Shown: positions 1 through 7,757 of the stretch, in pieces
Layout: each line of letters begins with the position of its first letter
Numbering within the stretch: the first letter of the stretch is position 1
NCBI RefSeq assembly: GCF_032397745.1
Contig: NZ_CP135921.1
Coordinates: forward strand, 6,312,501 to 6,376,500
Source of the DNA: Bradyrhizobium prioriisuperbiae
Lineage (GTDB): Bacteria; Pseudomonadota; Alphaproteobacteria; Rhizobiales; Xanthobacteraceae
Direction: 5' to 3'
DNA length: 64,000 nt
The notes under the pieces: model-generated
Database searches by the model: none
What the model saw: only the letters and a program-made list of their open reading frames with translations
Told to the model about the DNA's origin: nothing
Program-made: the position numbers and the translations under genes

Positions 1-10
1 GGGGAAGACG

Positions 11-655
11 ATGCTGCGTTGGTTCAAGGCTTTGCTGCCGCATGAAGAGGGCTTCTTCGAGCTGTTCGCGCAACATTCCCAGACCATCGTCAATGGCGCC
101 GAGGCCCTGCAGGGGGTTCTGCGCGGCGGCGATGAGGTGCCGGCCTATTGCCAGAAGGTTAGCCAGTTCGAGCAGCAGGCCGACGAGATCACCCGCAGTG
201 TGCTGACAGCGGTCCGCCGCACCTTCATCACGCCGTTCGACCGCGTGGATATCAAGGACCTGATCACGTCGATGGACGATGCGATCGACCAGATGCATCA
301 GACCGCCAAAGCCGTGACATTGTTCGAGGTGCGCGAGTTCGAGCAGCCGATGCGCGAGATCGGTTCCATTCTGGTCGATTGCTCCAAACTGATCGGGCGG
401 GCGCTGCCGCTGCTGCAGGCGATCGGCGGCAATGTCACGACCTTGACCGCGATCACCGAGGAGGTGACCAAGCTCGAAGGCCGGGTCGACGACCTCCACG
501 ACATCGGGCTCAAGGAGCTGTTTCTCAAACACCGCAACGCCAACACCATGGATTTTATCGTTGGCGCGGAAATCTATGACCACCTTGAAAAGGTTGCCGA
601 CCGCTTCGATGACGTCGCCAACGAGATCAACAGCATCGTGATCGAACAGGTTTAG
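11..655 (+). CDS. DUF47 family (PhoU-like) phosphate transport accessory protein
   Basis: This 214-residue soluble protein is almost entirely helical and belongs by composition and context to the DUF47/PhoU-like family, which accompanies Pit-type phosphate carriers and is thought to modulate them at the membrane. The family traits visible are the N-terminal region with LLPHEEGFFELF (about residues 8-19), the segment FITPFDRVDIKDLITSMDDAID (split here as FITPFDRVD then IKDLITSMDD, about residues 72-93) with its acidic metal-binding character, and the C-terminal EIYDHLEKVADRFDDVANEI. It starts at ATG 11 after a purine-rich GGGGAAGA. The gene ends 14 bases before pit, so the two are surely one operon. 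The family assignment is strong; the exact regulatory role is inferred from the family. Confidence 0.93.
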   Translation: MLRWFKALLPHEEGFFELFAQHSQTIVNGAEALQGVLRGGDEVPAYCQKVSQFEQQADEITRSVLTAVRRTFITPFDRVDIKDLITSMDDAIDQMHQTAKAVTLFEVREFEQPMREIGSILVDCSKLIGRALPLLQAIGGNVTTLTAITEEVTKLEGRVDDLHDIGLKELFLKHRNANTMDFIVGAEIYDHLEKVADRFDDVANEINSIVIEQV

Positions 656-669
656 GGCAGGGCCACCCC

Positions 670-1674
670 GTGGACGCCACTTTAGGTCTTCCGCTCCTTA
701 TCGGCTTGATCGGAGTCGCGCTGCTGTTCGACTTCCTCAATGGCTTGCACGACGCCGCGAATTCGATTGCCACCATTGTCTCGACACGGGTGCTGCGGCC
801 GCAATACGCGGTGTTTTGGGCTGCGTTCTTCAATTTTATCGCGTTTCTGTTTTTCGGGCTGCATGTCGCGCAAACGCTCGGCACCGGGATCATCGATCCC
901 GGTGTGGTCGATCCGCGGGTGATCTTCGCCGCGCTGATCGGGGCGATTGTCTGGAACCTGATCACTTGGGGCCTGGGCATTCCGTCGTCGAGTTCGCATG
1001 CGCTGATCGGCGGCCTGGTTGGGGCCGGCTTTGCCAAAGCGGGCTTCGCGGCCATGGAATGGAGCGGCCTGACCAAGACGGTGCTCGCGATCGTGGCGTC
1101 GCCGGTGCTCGGTTTCCTGCTGGCGCTGGTGCTGGTGGCCGTGGTGTCCTGGCTGTCGGTCCGCTCGACGCCGTTTGCGGTCGATCGGGCCTTCCGCACC
1201 CTGCAGTTCGTCTCCGCGTCGCTTTATTCGCTGGGCCACGGCGGCAACGACGCCCAGAAGACCATGGGCATCATCGCCGTGCTGCTCTACTCACAGGGCT
1301 ATCTCGGTACGACGTTCAGCGTGCCGCTTTGGGTGGTGCTGGCGTGTCAAACCGCCATGGCGCTGGGAACGCTGATGGGCGGCTGGCGGATCGTGCGCAC
1401 CATGGGCAATCGCATTACCAAGCTGACGCCGGTGCAGGGCTTCTGTGCCGAGACCGGCGGAGCGATAACGCTGTTCCTTGCCACCTGGTTCGGTGTGCCG
1501 GTGTCGACCACCCACACCATCACCGGCGCCATTGTCGGCGTCGGCGCGGCCCGGCGGACCTCGGCGGTGCGCTGGAACGTGGCGAGTTCGATCGTGATTG
1601 CCTGGGTCATTACGATCCCGGCGTCGGCTCTCGTTGCCGGGTTGAGCTACTGGATCGTCTCGGTGCTGCGCTGA
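670..1674 (+). CDS. pit: Inorganic phosphate transporter, Pit family
   Basis: This 334-residue polytopic inner-membrane protein is a low-affinity phosphate:H+ (metal-phosphate) symporter of the PiT family. The paired family signatures are visible: GLHDAANSIA near residue 27 and GGNDAQKTMG near residue 192, together with the repeated SSSSHALIGG (about 106) and STTHTITGAIVG (about 280) loops of the inverted internal repeat. The start is GTG at 670, directly downstream of the DUF47 gene, and the length matches short alphaproteobacterial Pit proteins. The DUF47-pit pair is a common arrangement in this class and supports constitutive phosphate uptake rather than a Pho-regulated high-affinity system, although no regulatory site was identified. 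Confidence 0.95.
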   Translation: MDATLGLPLLIGLIGVALLFDFLNGLHDAANSIATIVSTRVLRPQYAVFWAAFFNFIAFLFFGLHVAQTLGTGIIDPGVVDPRVIFAALIGAIVWNLITWGLGIPSSSSHALIGGLVGAGFAKAGFAAMEWSGLTKTVLAIVASPVLGFLLALVLVAVVSWLSVRSTPFAVDRAFRTLQFVSASLYSLGHGGNDAQKTMGIIAVLLYSQGYLGTTFSVPLWVVLACQTAMALGTLMGGWRIVRTMGNRITKLTPVQGFCAETGGAITLFLATWFGVPVSTTHTITGAIVGVGAARRTSAVRWNVASSIVIAWVITIPASALVAGLSYWIVSVLR

Positions 1675-1680
1675 CCCAGG

Positions 1681-1995
1681 CTACGTCGCCAGTTTGAGGC
1701 CGAAAATACCGGCGACGATCAGGCCGATGCAGGCGAGACGGACCGCGGTCGCAGGCTCACCGAACAAGGCGATGCCGAGCAGGGCGGTACCCACGGTGCC
1801 GATGCCGGTCCACACCGCATAACCAGTGCCGACCGGAAGCGTCTTCAGGGCCAGTCCGAGCAGCAGAATGCTGGCCAGCATGCAGCCCAGCGTCAGCACC
1901 GAGGGCACCAGCCGGGTAAAGCCGTCGGTATATTTCAGGCCGACCGCCCAGCCGATTTCCATCAATCCGGCGACAAACAGAATAATCCAGGCCAT
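1681..1995 (-). CDS. sugE: SMR family exporter, SugE/Gdx type (guanidinium exporter)
   Basis: A 104-residue small multidrug resistance protein with four predicted membrane helices. The first helix carries the essential glutamate in [18 protein letters not shown], and the GWAVGLK...GF pattern is that of the SugE/Gdx subfamily rather than EmrE. Gdx proteins exchange guanidinium for protons across the inner membrane. The ATG at 1995 is preceded by an AGGAAGAGG Shine-Dalgarno run; a longer upstream reading frame to 2175 crosses the riboswitch and is not used. The gene is convergent with pit (5-base gap). The guanidine-II riboswitch in its leader supports guanidinium as the substrate. Confidence 0.92.
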   Translation of the reverse strand: MAWIILFVAGLMEIGWAVGLKYTDGFTRLVPSVLTLGCMLASILLLGLALKTLPVGTGYAVWTGIGTVGTALLGIALFGEPATAVRLACIGLIVAGIFGLKLAT

Positions 1996-2062
1996 GACAG
2001 ACCTCTTCCTTCCGTGGACACACGTCTCCGGAACCCGGGGCGGTGTTCCCGGATCGTGTGAT

Positions 2063-2110
2063 GGCAGAGCCGTCCCTGCCGCATGTGGGGAAGTGCGAGG
2101 TCGTCCTCGC
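2063..2110 (-). promoter_or_regulatory. Guanidine-II riboswitch (mini-ykkC) upstream of sugE
   Basis: Read on the minus strand, two hairpins occur in the leader of the SMR exporter. The first (2110-2095) has a perfect 6-bp stem GCGAGG/CCTCGC closing the loop ACGA. The second (2080-2063) has a 7-bp stem GGCAGGG/CTCTGCC (one G-U pair) closing the loop ACGG. The two are separated by 14 nt. Tandem hairpins with ACGR tetraloops are the definition of the guanidine-II class, which activates guanidinium exporters. A further imperfect stem-loop (about 2060-2018) lies between the aptamer and the Shine-Dalgarno sequence and may be part of the expression platform. The aptamer call rests on directly visible structure; the switching mechanism is inferred. 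Confidence 0.88.
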
Positions 2111-2247
2111 AACTCAGATATAGGTACGGTTATCGGTCTGGTCAAAATTGGATGCAAGTGCATCCAATGTCGCACTTGACCGAACCGAAAAGGCCATATT
2201 CGCGGACCCCTTGATCCCGCCGCGTTTCTTTGTCACACGCACGCATC

Positions 2248-3864
2248 ATGTCCGATCTTGCACTCACCACCGACGCCCCGTCGTCGCCGCTCGCCGCTGA
2301 AGTGGCCAGGCGGCGGACCTTTGCGATCATTTCCCACCCCGACGCCGGCAAGACCACGCTGACCGAAAAGCTCTTGCTGTTCGGCGGCGCCATCAATCTG
2401 GCGGGGCAGGTCAAGGCCAAGGGCGAGCGACGCAATACCCGCTCGGACTGGATGAAGATCGAGCGCGAGCGCGGCATCTCGGTCGTGACCTCGGTGATGA
2501 CCTTCGAATTCGACAATCTCGTCTTCAACCTGCTCGACACCCCAGGCCATGAGGACTTCTCGGAGGATACCTACCGGACCCTGACCGCGGTCGATTCGGC
2601 CGTGATGGTGATCGACGCCGCCAAGGGCATCGAAGCGCGCACCCGCAAGCTGTTCGAAGTCTGCCGTCTCCGTGACATTCCGATCATCACCTTCATCAAC
2701 AAGATGGACCGCGAAACCCGCGATCCGTTCGATTTGCTGGACGAGATCGAGAAGACGCTGGCGCTCGACACCACGCCGATGACCTGGCCGGTGGGGCGGG
2801 GGCGAGACTTCCTCGGCACCTACGACATTGCCACCGGTGGCGTCCGTCTGCTGGAAGGCGGCGGTGCCAAGACCGGTGCGGCCGAGAAGATCGAGATTTC
2901 CGAGCTCGCCGGCCGCAACGCCAATCTCGACGCGGAAGCCATCAAGGAAGAGCTCGCGCTGGTCTCGGAGGCCTGCAAACCGTTCGATCTCGATGCGTTC
3001 CGCGAGGGCCATCTGACTCCGGTATTCTTCGGCAGCGCGTTGCGCAATTTCGGCGTCGGCGATCTCCTGGAAGGGCTCGGGCGCTATGCGCCGCCACCGC
3101 GCGCGCAAGAGAGCAACCTGCGCAAGGTGGAAGCCGCCGAATCGCGGATGTCCGCCTTCGTTTTCAAGATCCAGGCCAACATGGATCCGAACCACCGCGA
3201 CCGCATCGCGTTCGCGCGGCTGTGTTCGGGCAAGCTCGTGCGCGGCATGAAGGCGAAGCTGACGCGTACCGGCAAGCCGATGAGTCTGTCGTCGCCGCAG
3301 TTCTTCTTTGCGCAAGACCGCGCGCTGGCGGACGAAGCCTTCGCCGGCGACGTCGTCGGTATTCCCAATCATGGCACCCTGCGGATCGGCGACACCCTGA
3401 CCGAGGGCGAGGACATCACTTTCGTCGGCGTACCCAGCTTCGCGCCGGAAATCCTCCGCCGCGTCAAGCTGACCGACGCCATGAAGGCCAAGAAGCTGAA
3501 GGAAGCCTTGCAGCAGATGTCGGAGGAGGGCGTGGTGCAGGTGTTTCGCCCGCGCGATGGCTCGCCGGCCTTGGTGGGCGTGGTCGGACAACTGCAACTC
3601 GACGTGCTGAAAGCGCGCCTCGACGCCGAGTATGGCTTGCCAGTAGACTTCGAGGTCAGTGAGTTCTCGCTGGCGCGCTGGATTGCCGCCGATGAGCGCA
3701 AGACCTTCGATGCCTTTGTCAACGCTAACGGCTCCAGCATCGCGGAAGATGTCGACAGCGATCTGGTGTTCCTGGCGAAGAACCAGTTCTATCTCGACTA
3801 CACCCGCGAGCGCGCGGAAGGCATTGCGTTTACTAATGTCAAGGACGTGAAGAAGAAGGGGTGA
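2248..3864 (+). CDS. prfC: Peptide chain release factor 3 (RF3)
   Basis: This GTPase recycles RF1/RF2 from the ribosome after peptide release. The 538-residue protein shows the translational GTPase motifs in order: G1 ISHPDAGKTTLTEK (about residue 28), G3 DTPGHEDFSEDTYR (about 94) and G4 NKMDR (about 150), followed by the RF3-specific domains II and III. The start is placed at ATG 2248 (protein MSDLALTTD...), because the reading frame's only earlier candidate is a TTG at 2230. The length is close to the usual 530 residues. A GC-rich hairpin (about 3863-3883) follows the stop codon directly and could be a weak terminator. The gene appears monocistronic. Confidence 0.96.
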   Translation: MSDLALTTDAPSSPLAAEVARRRTFAIISHPDAGKTTLTEKLLLFGGAINLAGQVKAKGERRNTRSDWMKIERERGISVVTSVMTFEFDNLVFNLLDTPGHEDFSEDTYRTLTAVDSAVMVIDAAKGIEARTRKLFEVCRLRDIPIITFINKMDRETRDPFDLLDEIEKTLALDTTPMTWPVGRGRDFLGTYDIATGGVRLLEGGGAKTGAAEKIEISELAGRNANLDAEAIKEELALVSEACKPFDLDAFREGHLTPVFFGSALRNFGVGDLLEGLGRYAPPPRAQESNLRKVEAAESRMSAFVFKIQANMDPNHRDRIAFARLCSGKLVRGMKAKLTRTGKPMSLSSPQFFFAQDRALADEAFAGDVVGIPNHGTLRIGDTLTEGEDITFVGVPSFAPEILRRVKLTDAMKAKKLKEALQQMSEEGVVQVFRPRDGSPALVGVVGQLQLDVLKARLDAEYGLPVDFEVSEFSLARWIAADERKTFDAFVNANGSSIAEDVDSDLVFLAKNQFYLDYTRERAEGIAFTNVKDVKKKG

Positions 3865-3974
3865 GGGCGGTCGCGGCCGCCTCCTTTCGCGTTCCCGGTT
3901 TTATCCAGAACAACCACGATCCCTCTCTTGCGATCGAGCCCATGAGGTCTGATCGAGGGCGGCCGTCCGCTGCG

Positions 3975-4080
3975 AGAGCGTTTTCCAGCGAAGTGGATAC
4001 CGGTTCGCGTCAAGAAAACGCGTTAAAATAAAATGCTAGAGCCCCGTTCCGATTCTATCGGAACGGAAAAGGCTCTGGCC
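3975..4080. repeat. Interspersed two-hairpin repeat of Rhizobiales
   Basis: The 300-base gap between prfC and the next gene holds a compact element with two inverted repeats. The first pairs GCGTTTTC (3978-3985) with GAAAACGC (4014-4021). The second pairs AGAGCC (4038-4043) with GGCTCT (4071-4076) and encloses a perfect CCGTTCCGAT/ATCGGAACGG stem (4044-4053, 4057-4066). I recognise this layout, including the internal GAAGTGGATACCGGTTCGCG segment, as an interspersed intergenic repeat frequent in Bradyrhizobium-like and other Rhizobiales genomes. It contains no gene. Its function is not established, and the recognition is from memory without a search. Confidence 0.7.
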
Positions 4081-4165
4081 GGATCATCTCGTGTGACACG
4101 ACGACACACTTGCATCGGATCCTGCTTGCCCTAATGTATCCATTGGATGCTTTAGGGAGGAACCG

Positions 4166-4891
4166 ATGCTGGATCCGGTGACTTACACGCGCGCAGGTGC
4201 GGTCAGCATCATCGTCATGAACGATGGCAAGGCCAATGTGATGTCGCTCCACATGCTGAACGCACTTCACGCCGCGTTCGACGCAGCGGAGCGGGACAAA
4301 ACGGTGGTGATCCTGACCGCACAGGGACGGCATTTTTCGGGTGGTTTCGACCTCAATGTGTTCGCCAAGGGCAGCGCGACCGAGCAGTATCTCATGGTCC
4401 GGGCAGGTGCGGAGCTTGCGCTGCGCATTCTGTCGTTCCCCACACCGGTTGTCGCTGCGTGCAATGGCAACGCTTTTCCGATGGGAGCATTCCTGATCTT
4501 GTCGTCCGATCATCGGATCGCCGCGGAAGGCGCGTATCGGATCGGCATGAACGAGGTTGCCATCGGACTGACGGTTCCTCGGTTTGCCGTCGAAATTGCG
4601 CGCCAGCGGCTGACCCCGGCCTACTTCAATCGCGTCGTGGTGACGGCGGAAATGTTTGGCCCTGCAGAAGCTGTGACGGCGGGGTTCTTCGATCGCCTGG
4701 TGCCGGCCGACGACCTGGTCCGCGCGGCAGAGGAGGCGGCGCACGCTCTGAGCACACTCAACATGGCGAGCCATGCCGCGACCAAGGCGCGGGCGCGCGG
4801 TGCGGTGATCGCAATGATCCGGGCGATGATCGATGAGGACCTGACCCCACAGTATGGCGAGGATCGGGTGGCCAGCCGCGCCAGTGCCTGA
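4166..4891 (+). CDS. Enoyl-CoA hydratase/isomerase family protein
   Basis: This 241-residue protein has the crotonase fold: an N-terminal beta/alpha core with the oxyanion-hole segment GRHFSGGFDLNVF (about residues 54-66) and the second oxyanion strand around residues 97-104 (CNGNAFPMGA). Of the two catalytic glutamates of hydratases, the first is missing (the segment reads GNAFPMGAFLIL) while the second is kept in RIGMNEVAIGL (about residue 126). One-glutamate crotonases are often isomerases or have other activities, so a plain hydratase function should not be assumed. The ATG at 4166 has a good GGGAGG Shine-Dalgarno sequence 6 bases upstream. A TetR regulator follows 82 bases downstream on the same strand and may control it. 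Confidence 0.88.
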   Translation: MLDPVTYTRAGAVSIIVMNDGKANVMSLHMLNALHAAFDAAERDKTVVILTAQGRHFSGGFDLNVFAKGSATEQYLMVRAGAELALRILSFPTPVVAACNGNAFPMGAFLILSSDHRIAAEGAYRIGMNEVAIGLTVPRFAVEIARQRLTPAYFNRVVVTAEMFGPAEAVTAGFFDRLVPADDLVRAAEEAAHALSTLNMASHAATKARARGAVIAMIRAMIDEDLTPQYGEDRVASRASA

Positions 4892-4973
4892 TCGGCAGGC
4901 CAAGAGACCGCCGGCCGGCCGGTGCTCCCCATCAACGTGGTAATTTGGCGGAGTGCTTTGTAAAAGGGGGCGC

Positions 4974-5531
4974 ATGACGACCAGGCCGCGCCGCACCACC
5001 TATCGCCATGGCAATCTCAAGTCCGAGGCACTTGCGATCGCTTATCGTCTCGTGGCCGACGCCGGCCACGAAGCCCTGAGCATGAGACAAGTGGCTGATG
5101 CGGTCGGGGTCGCGCATCGCTCCCTTTACAATCATTTCGAAGATCGTGAGGCGCTGCTCGATGCGGTCGCCACCGAAGCTTACGAGCGGCTGGCTGCGAT
5201 CCTGGCCGAAACCCAAACCTCCGATGATTATGTCGCGCAATATGTCCGCTTCGCGCTCGCGCACCGGACGATCTACGGCTTGATGGTCAGCCGGCCGCAC
5301 GGGACCATGAAGAACTCGCCGTCGCTTCAAGCCGCCGTCCACAAGGTCATCACCGAAGCGATGCGGATTTTCTGCGGAGATATCGAGGCTCCATCGGAAC
5401 GGCGCCGCGCCGTGATGAAGATCTACATCCTGCTCTATGGTGGCATTTCGCTCTATGGGGCCGGCATTCTGGACCTTCCAAGCGAGACGGCGCTGATTGC
5501 CGAGCTCTCGGCGATGAGCGCAAAAATGTGA
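4974..5531 (+). CDS. TetR/AcrR family transcriptional regulator
   Basis: A 185-residue one-domain regulator with an N-terminal helix-turn-helix: the segment LSMRQVADAVGVAHRSLYNHFEDREALLDAV (given in two parts: LSMRQVADAVGV, AHRSLYNHFEDREALL) spans about residues 33-63 and matches TetR DNA-recognition helices. The C-terminal ligand domain is short and of the type that begins around residue 75; its ligand cannot be read from sequence. ATG 4974 is chosen because it follows AAAAGGGGG and begins the usual basic N-terminus (MTTRPRRTTYRHG); an in-frame start at 4953 lacks such a signal. Its neighbour is the upstream crotonase gene, suggesting control of acyl-CoA metabolism, which is inference. Confidence 0.9.
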   Translation: MTTRPRRTTYRHGNLKSEALAIAYRLVADAGHEALSMRQVADAVGVAHRSLYNHFEDREALLDAVATEAYERLAAILAETQTSDDYVAQYVRFALAHRTIYGLMVSRPHGTMKNSPSLQAAVHKVITEAMRIFCGDIEAPSERRRAVMKIYILLYGGISLYGAGILDLPSETALIAELSAMSAKM

Positions 5532-5600
5532 TGCAGGCTTGATGGCTTTTTGCCATGCGTCCGGGGTTATGTTGAGCATGTCGGACTCGAGAGCTTGATC

Positions 5601-6209
5601 ATGCTGCGGTGCGTTTCTAGTTGGCTGGTTGCCGGGTTGGTGATGCTCGTCACGGCCGGGGTGTCCGTGGCCGCTGAACGCCCTCCCGCCGACCCTTCTC
5701 CTTTCGCGCATGCGCCTTGCAGCGTGCTGGACAGCGGTCCCTGCACACCGTCGGTGTGCAGCCCGCTTGACCATGGTCCCTGCAACCCCGAGATCGATTA
5801 TCCTATCGGAGAGAACCTGCAGGTCACGGTGGAAAGCAAGCCGGCTGAAAAGGACACTGCCAAGTACCAGAAACCCGACCACGACCTCGATACCATCGGC
5901 GACTTGTTCAGGGCATTGCGGTCCTGCTGGACGCCGCCGCCGGAAGATGCGGCGCAGGCGGACATGCAGATGGCTGTGAAGTTCAGTTTCAAACGCGACG
6001 GTGCGTTGATCGCGCCGCCGCAGCTGACATATGCGACGCCCAGCGTGTCCTCGGATACGCGCAATGCCTACCGGCAGGCGATCGACGAGTCCCTGGCGCA
6101 CTGTGCACCGCTGTCGTTCAGTCAGGGATTCGGCGGCGCGATCGCCGGCCGGCCGATCCTGATCCGCTATGTCGATAACCGGACACTGGGGCGCCCGGCG
6201 CAGCCTTGA
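5601..6209 (+). CDS. Secreted hypothetical protein with Cys-rich N-terminal segment
   Basis: I do not recognise a named family. The 202-residue product has a clear signal peptide (MLRCVSSWLVAGLVMLVTAG, cleavage after VSVAA), then a short cysteine-rich stretch with two similar units (VLDSGPCTPSVCS and PLDHGPCNPEID), then a soluble domain from about residue 90 with a strand-rich pattern (MAVKFSFKRDGALIAPPQLTY) that resembles TonB/TolA C-terminal domains found in periplasmic proteins. ATG 5601 is chosen because it begins the signal peptide; the open frame extends to 5550 but adds only polar residues. It is probably periplasmic. The gene ends 25 bases before a bidirectional terminator shared with the convergent gene. 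Confidence 0.75.
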   Translation: MLRCVSSWLVAGLVMLVTAGVSVAAERPPADPSPFAHAPCSVLDSGPCTPSVCSPLDHGPCNPEIDYPIGENLQVTVESKPAEKDTAKYQKPDHDLDTIGDLFRALRSCWTPPPEDAAQADMQMAVKFSFKRDGALIAPPQLTYATPSVSSDTRNAYRQAIDESLAHCAPLSFSQGFGGAIAGRPILIRYVDNRTLGRPAQP

Positions 6210-6234
6210 GAATTTTAAATCGGCTCCGAACGAA

Positions 6235-6264
6235 AAAGTCCCCAGGGATATCCCCGGGGACTTT
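6235..6264. terminator. Bidirectional intrinsic terminator
   Basis: AAAGTCCCC (6235-6243) pairs with GGGGACTTT (6256-6264), with A and T runs at the two outer edges. It lies between the stop of the plus-strand secreted protein (6209) and the stop of the convergent minus-strand esterase-like gene (6285), so it can serve both. Confidence 0.8.
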
Positions 6265-6284
6265 CAAGCATCAGCAAGCAAAAC

Positions 6285-7637
6285 TTACTTCGCCTTGAGC
6301 AGATCGCCGACCTCAAGCAGCATCATCTCGTTGTCGTCGGCCTTGTTGGGCTCACGGCTCGAGGAGAACGGCAGGTTGTTGTCGTTACCGACCACGATAT
6401 GCGTCGCATCGACAACGTCGACATTCTCGATGGTGAAGAATGGGAAGGTCAGCACGCCGTTGGTCAGCGGCTTCCTGGCCTTCTTGTCCGGGTCCTGAAT
6501 CTTCATCAGGTCGATGTAGCCGATCTTGCGCACCGGCTGGCCGGCATTGGCATCGGTCAGCTCGATCTTGTAGACGCGCTTGAACTTGGCGAGATCGCCG
6601 AAGCAATCCGGTCCACGCACGCCGGCGGCGCAAGCCTTGTCCGCCGTGCCTTCGCCGTTGTCGCGCTCGATCACGAGGCCGGTGGTGCCGTCGATCATGT
6701 TGAAGTCGCCGATCGCATTGCCGTTGGCCTCGAAGCGGTAGTACCAGAACCGCCCGGTGAATTTCTGCGCAGCGACATCGAACTCGAGGATGCGGGACGC
6801 CTCGTTGCCGTCGAGCCGTTCCCAGTCTTTCTTCTCGGCATCCCAGAGCGGGCCTTCCAGCAGGCCGTAGAGGAACTTGCCATCCTTGCTGGCGGCAAAG
6901 CCTTCAAAGCCCTTGGAGCGGCGCAGGTTGACGTTGGTGTAGGTGGCGCCTGGCGCGCCAGGCGAGGCGGCGGCATAGTTGTCAGGCGAGCGCACCGGCT
7001 TGCCGTCGGCCGTGGTCTCGAACACCGCCTGCACCTTGCCGGTCATGTCGGCTTTGATGATGTAGGGACCGAACTCGTCGCCGATCCACAGTGTGTCGCC
7101 GATGATCTGGAAGCCTTCGGTGTCGAAGTCTGAACCGGTCAGATAGCGCTTATCGGTGCCCTCATGGACGATGCGGAACGGCACCTTCTTGTCGGGATCG
7201 TGCAGGAACACGGTGCCGAGGTTCTTCCAGTCACCGTTGGCCCAGTCGATGGTCCAGTGATTGAGATACAGCATCGAGTCCGGCGAGTTGGCCTTGGCGC
7301 CCATGCCGTTGTCGGTGATGATCCAGAACGAGCCGTCCGGCATCACCTTGATGCCCGAATGGCCCTGGATCGGCTGTCCCTTGAAGGGCAGCTTCACCCC
7401 GGTGTCACGCTCGTAGGACTTGCCCATCACGGTGCCGAGGTCGTCGACGCGCTTGCCGGTGGTGTATTTGCCCGATGTCTTCAGATCGACCGGCGCATCG
7501 GCCGGGGCCGCGACGAAGGTTTCCGCCGGCAGCACGGCGTGGCCGGCGAGCTTGGCGGGAAACTCCTGTTGTGCGAACGCGGGAAAGATGTGGACGAGAC
7601 AGACGGCAGTGCTCGTCAGCAGTAGCTTGCGGATCAT
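6285..7637 (-). CDS. Esterase-like activity of phytase family protein (secreted)
   Basis: The 450-residue product begins with a signal peptide (MIRKLLLTSTAVCLVHIFPAFA, then QQ) and is therefore periplasmic or secreted. The remainder matches the phytase-like/esterase-like beta-propeller family (Pfam PF13449): conserved segments include SGIKVMPDGSFWIITDNGMGAK (shown in parts: SGIKVMPDGSFW, ITDNGMG), DFDTEGFQIIGDTLWIGDEFGPYI (DTEGFQIIGDTLW, GDEFGPYI) and GFEGFAASKDGKFLYGLLEGPL. Members are often annotated as phytases, but the substrate is unproven for most. The gene stands alone on its strand, flanked by a terminator at its 3' end. Confidence 0.85.
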   Translation of the reverse strand: MIRKLLLTSTAVCLVHIFPAFAQQEFPAKLAGHAVLPAETFVAAPADAPVDLKTSGKYTTGKRVDDLGTVMGKSYERDTGVKLPFKGQPIQGHSGIKVMPDGSFWIITDNGMGAKANSPDSMLYLNHWTIDWANGDWKNLGTVFLHDPDKKVPFRIVHEGTDKRYLTGSDFDTEGFQIIGDTLWIGDEFGPYIIKADMTGKVQAVFETTADGKPVRSPDNYAAASPGAPGATYTNVNLRRSKGFEGFAASKDGKFLYGLLEGPLWDAEKKDWERLDGNEASRILEFDVAAQKFTGRFWYYRFEANGNAIGDFNMIDGTTGLVIERDNGEGTADKACAAGVRGPDCFGDLAKFKRVYKIELTDANAGQPVRKIGYIDLMKIQDPDKKARKPLTNGVLTFPFFTIENVDVVDATHIVVGNDNNLPFSSSREPNKADDNEMMLLEVGDLLKAK

Positions 7638-7757
7638 GGAGGCCCCAATTGGTGGTGAAACCGGGCCTTTGTGGACAGCGACCGTGACGGTGCGGCTACC
7701 CGAATATGACAGACAGATGAAACGCAGCCGTCATCCCGTGGCATGGGGCCGCGGTCG

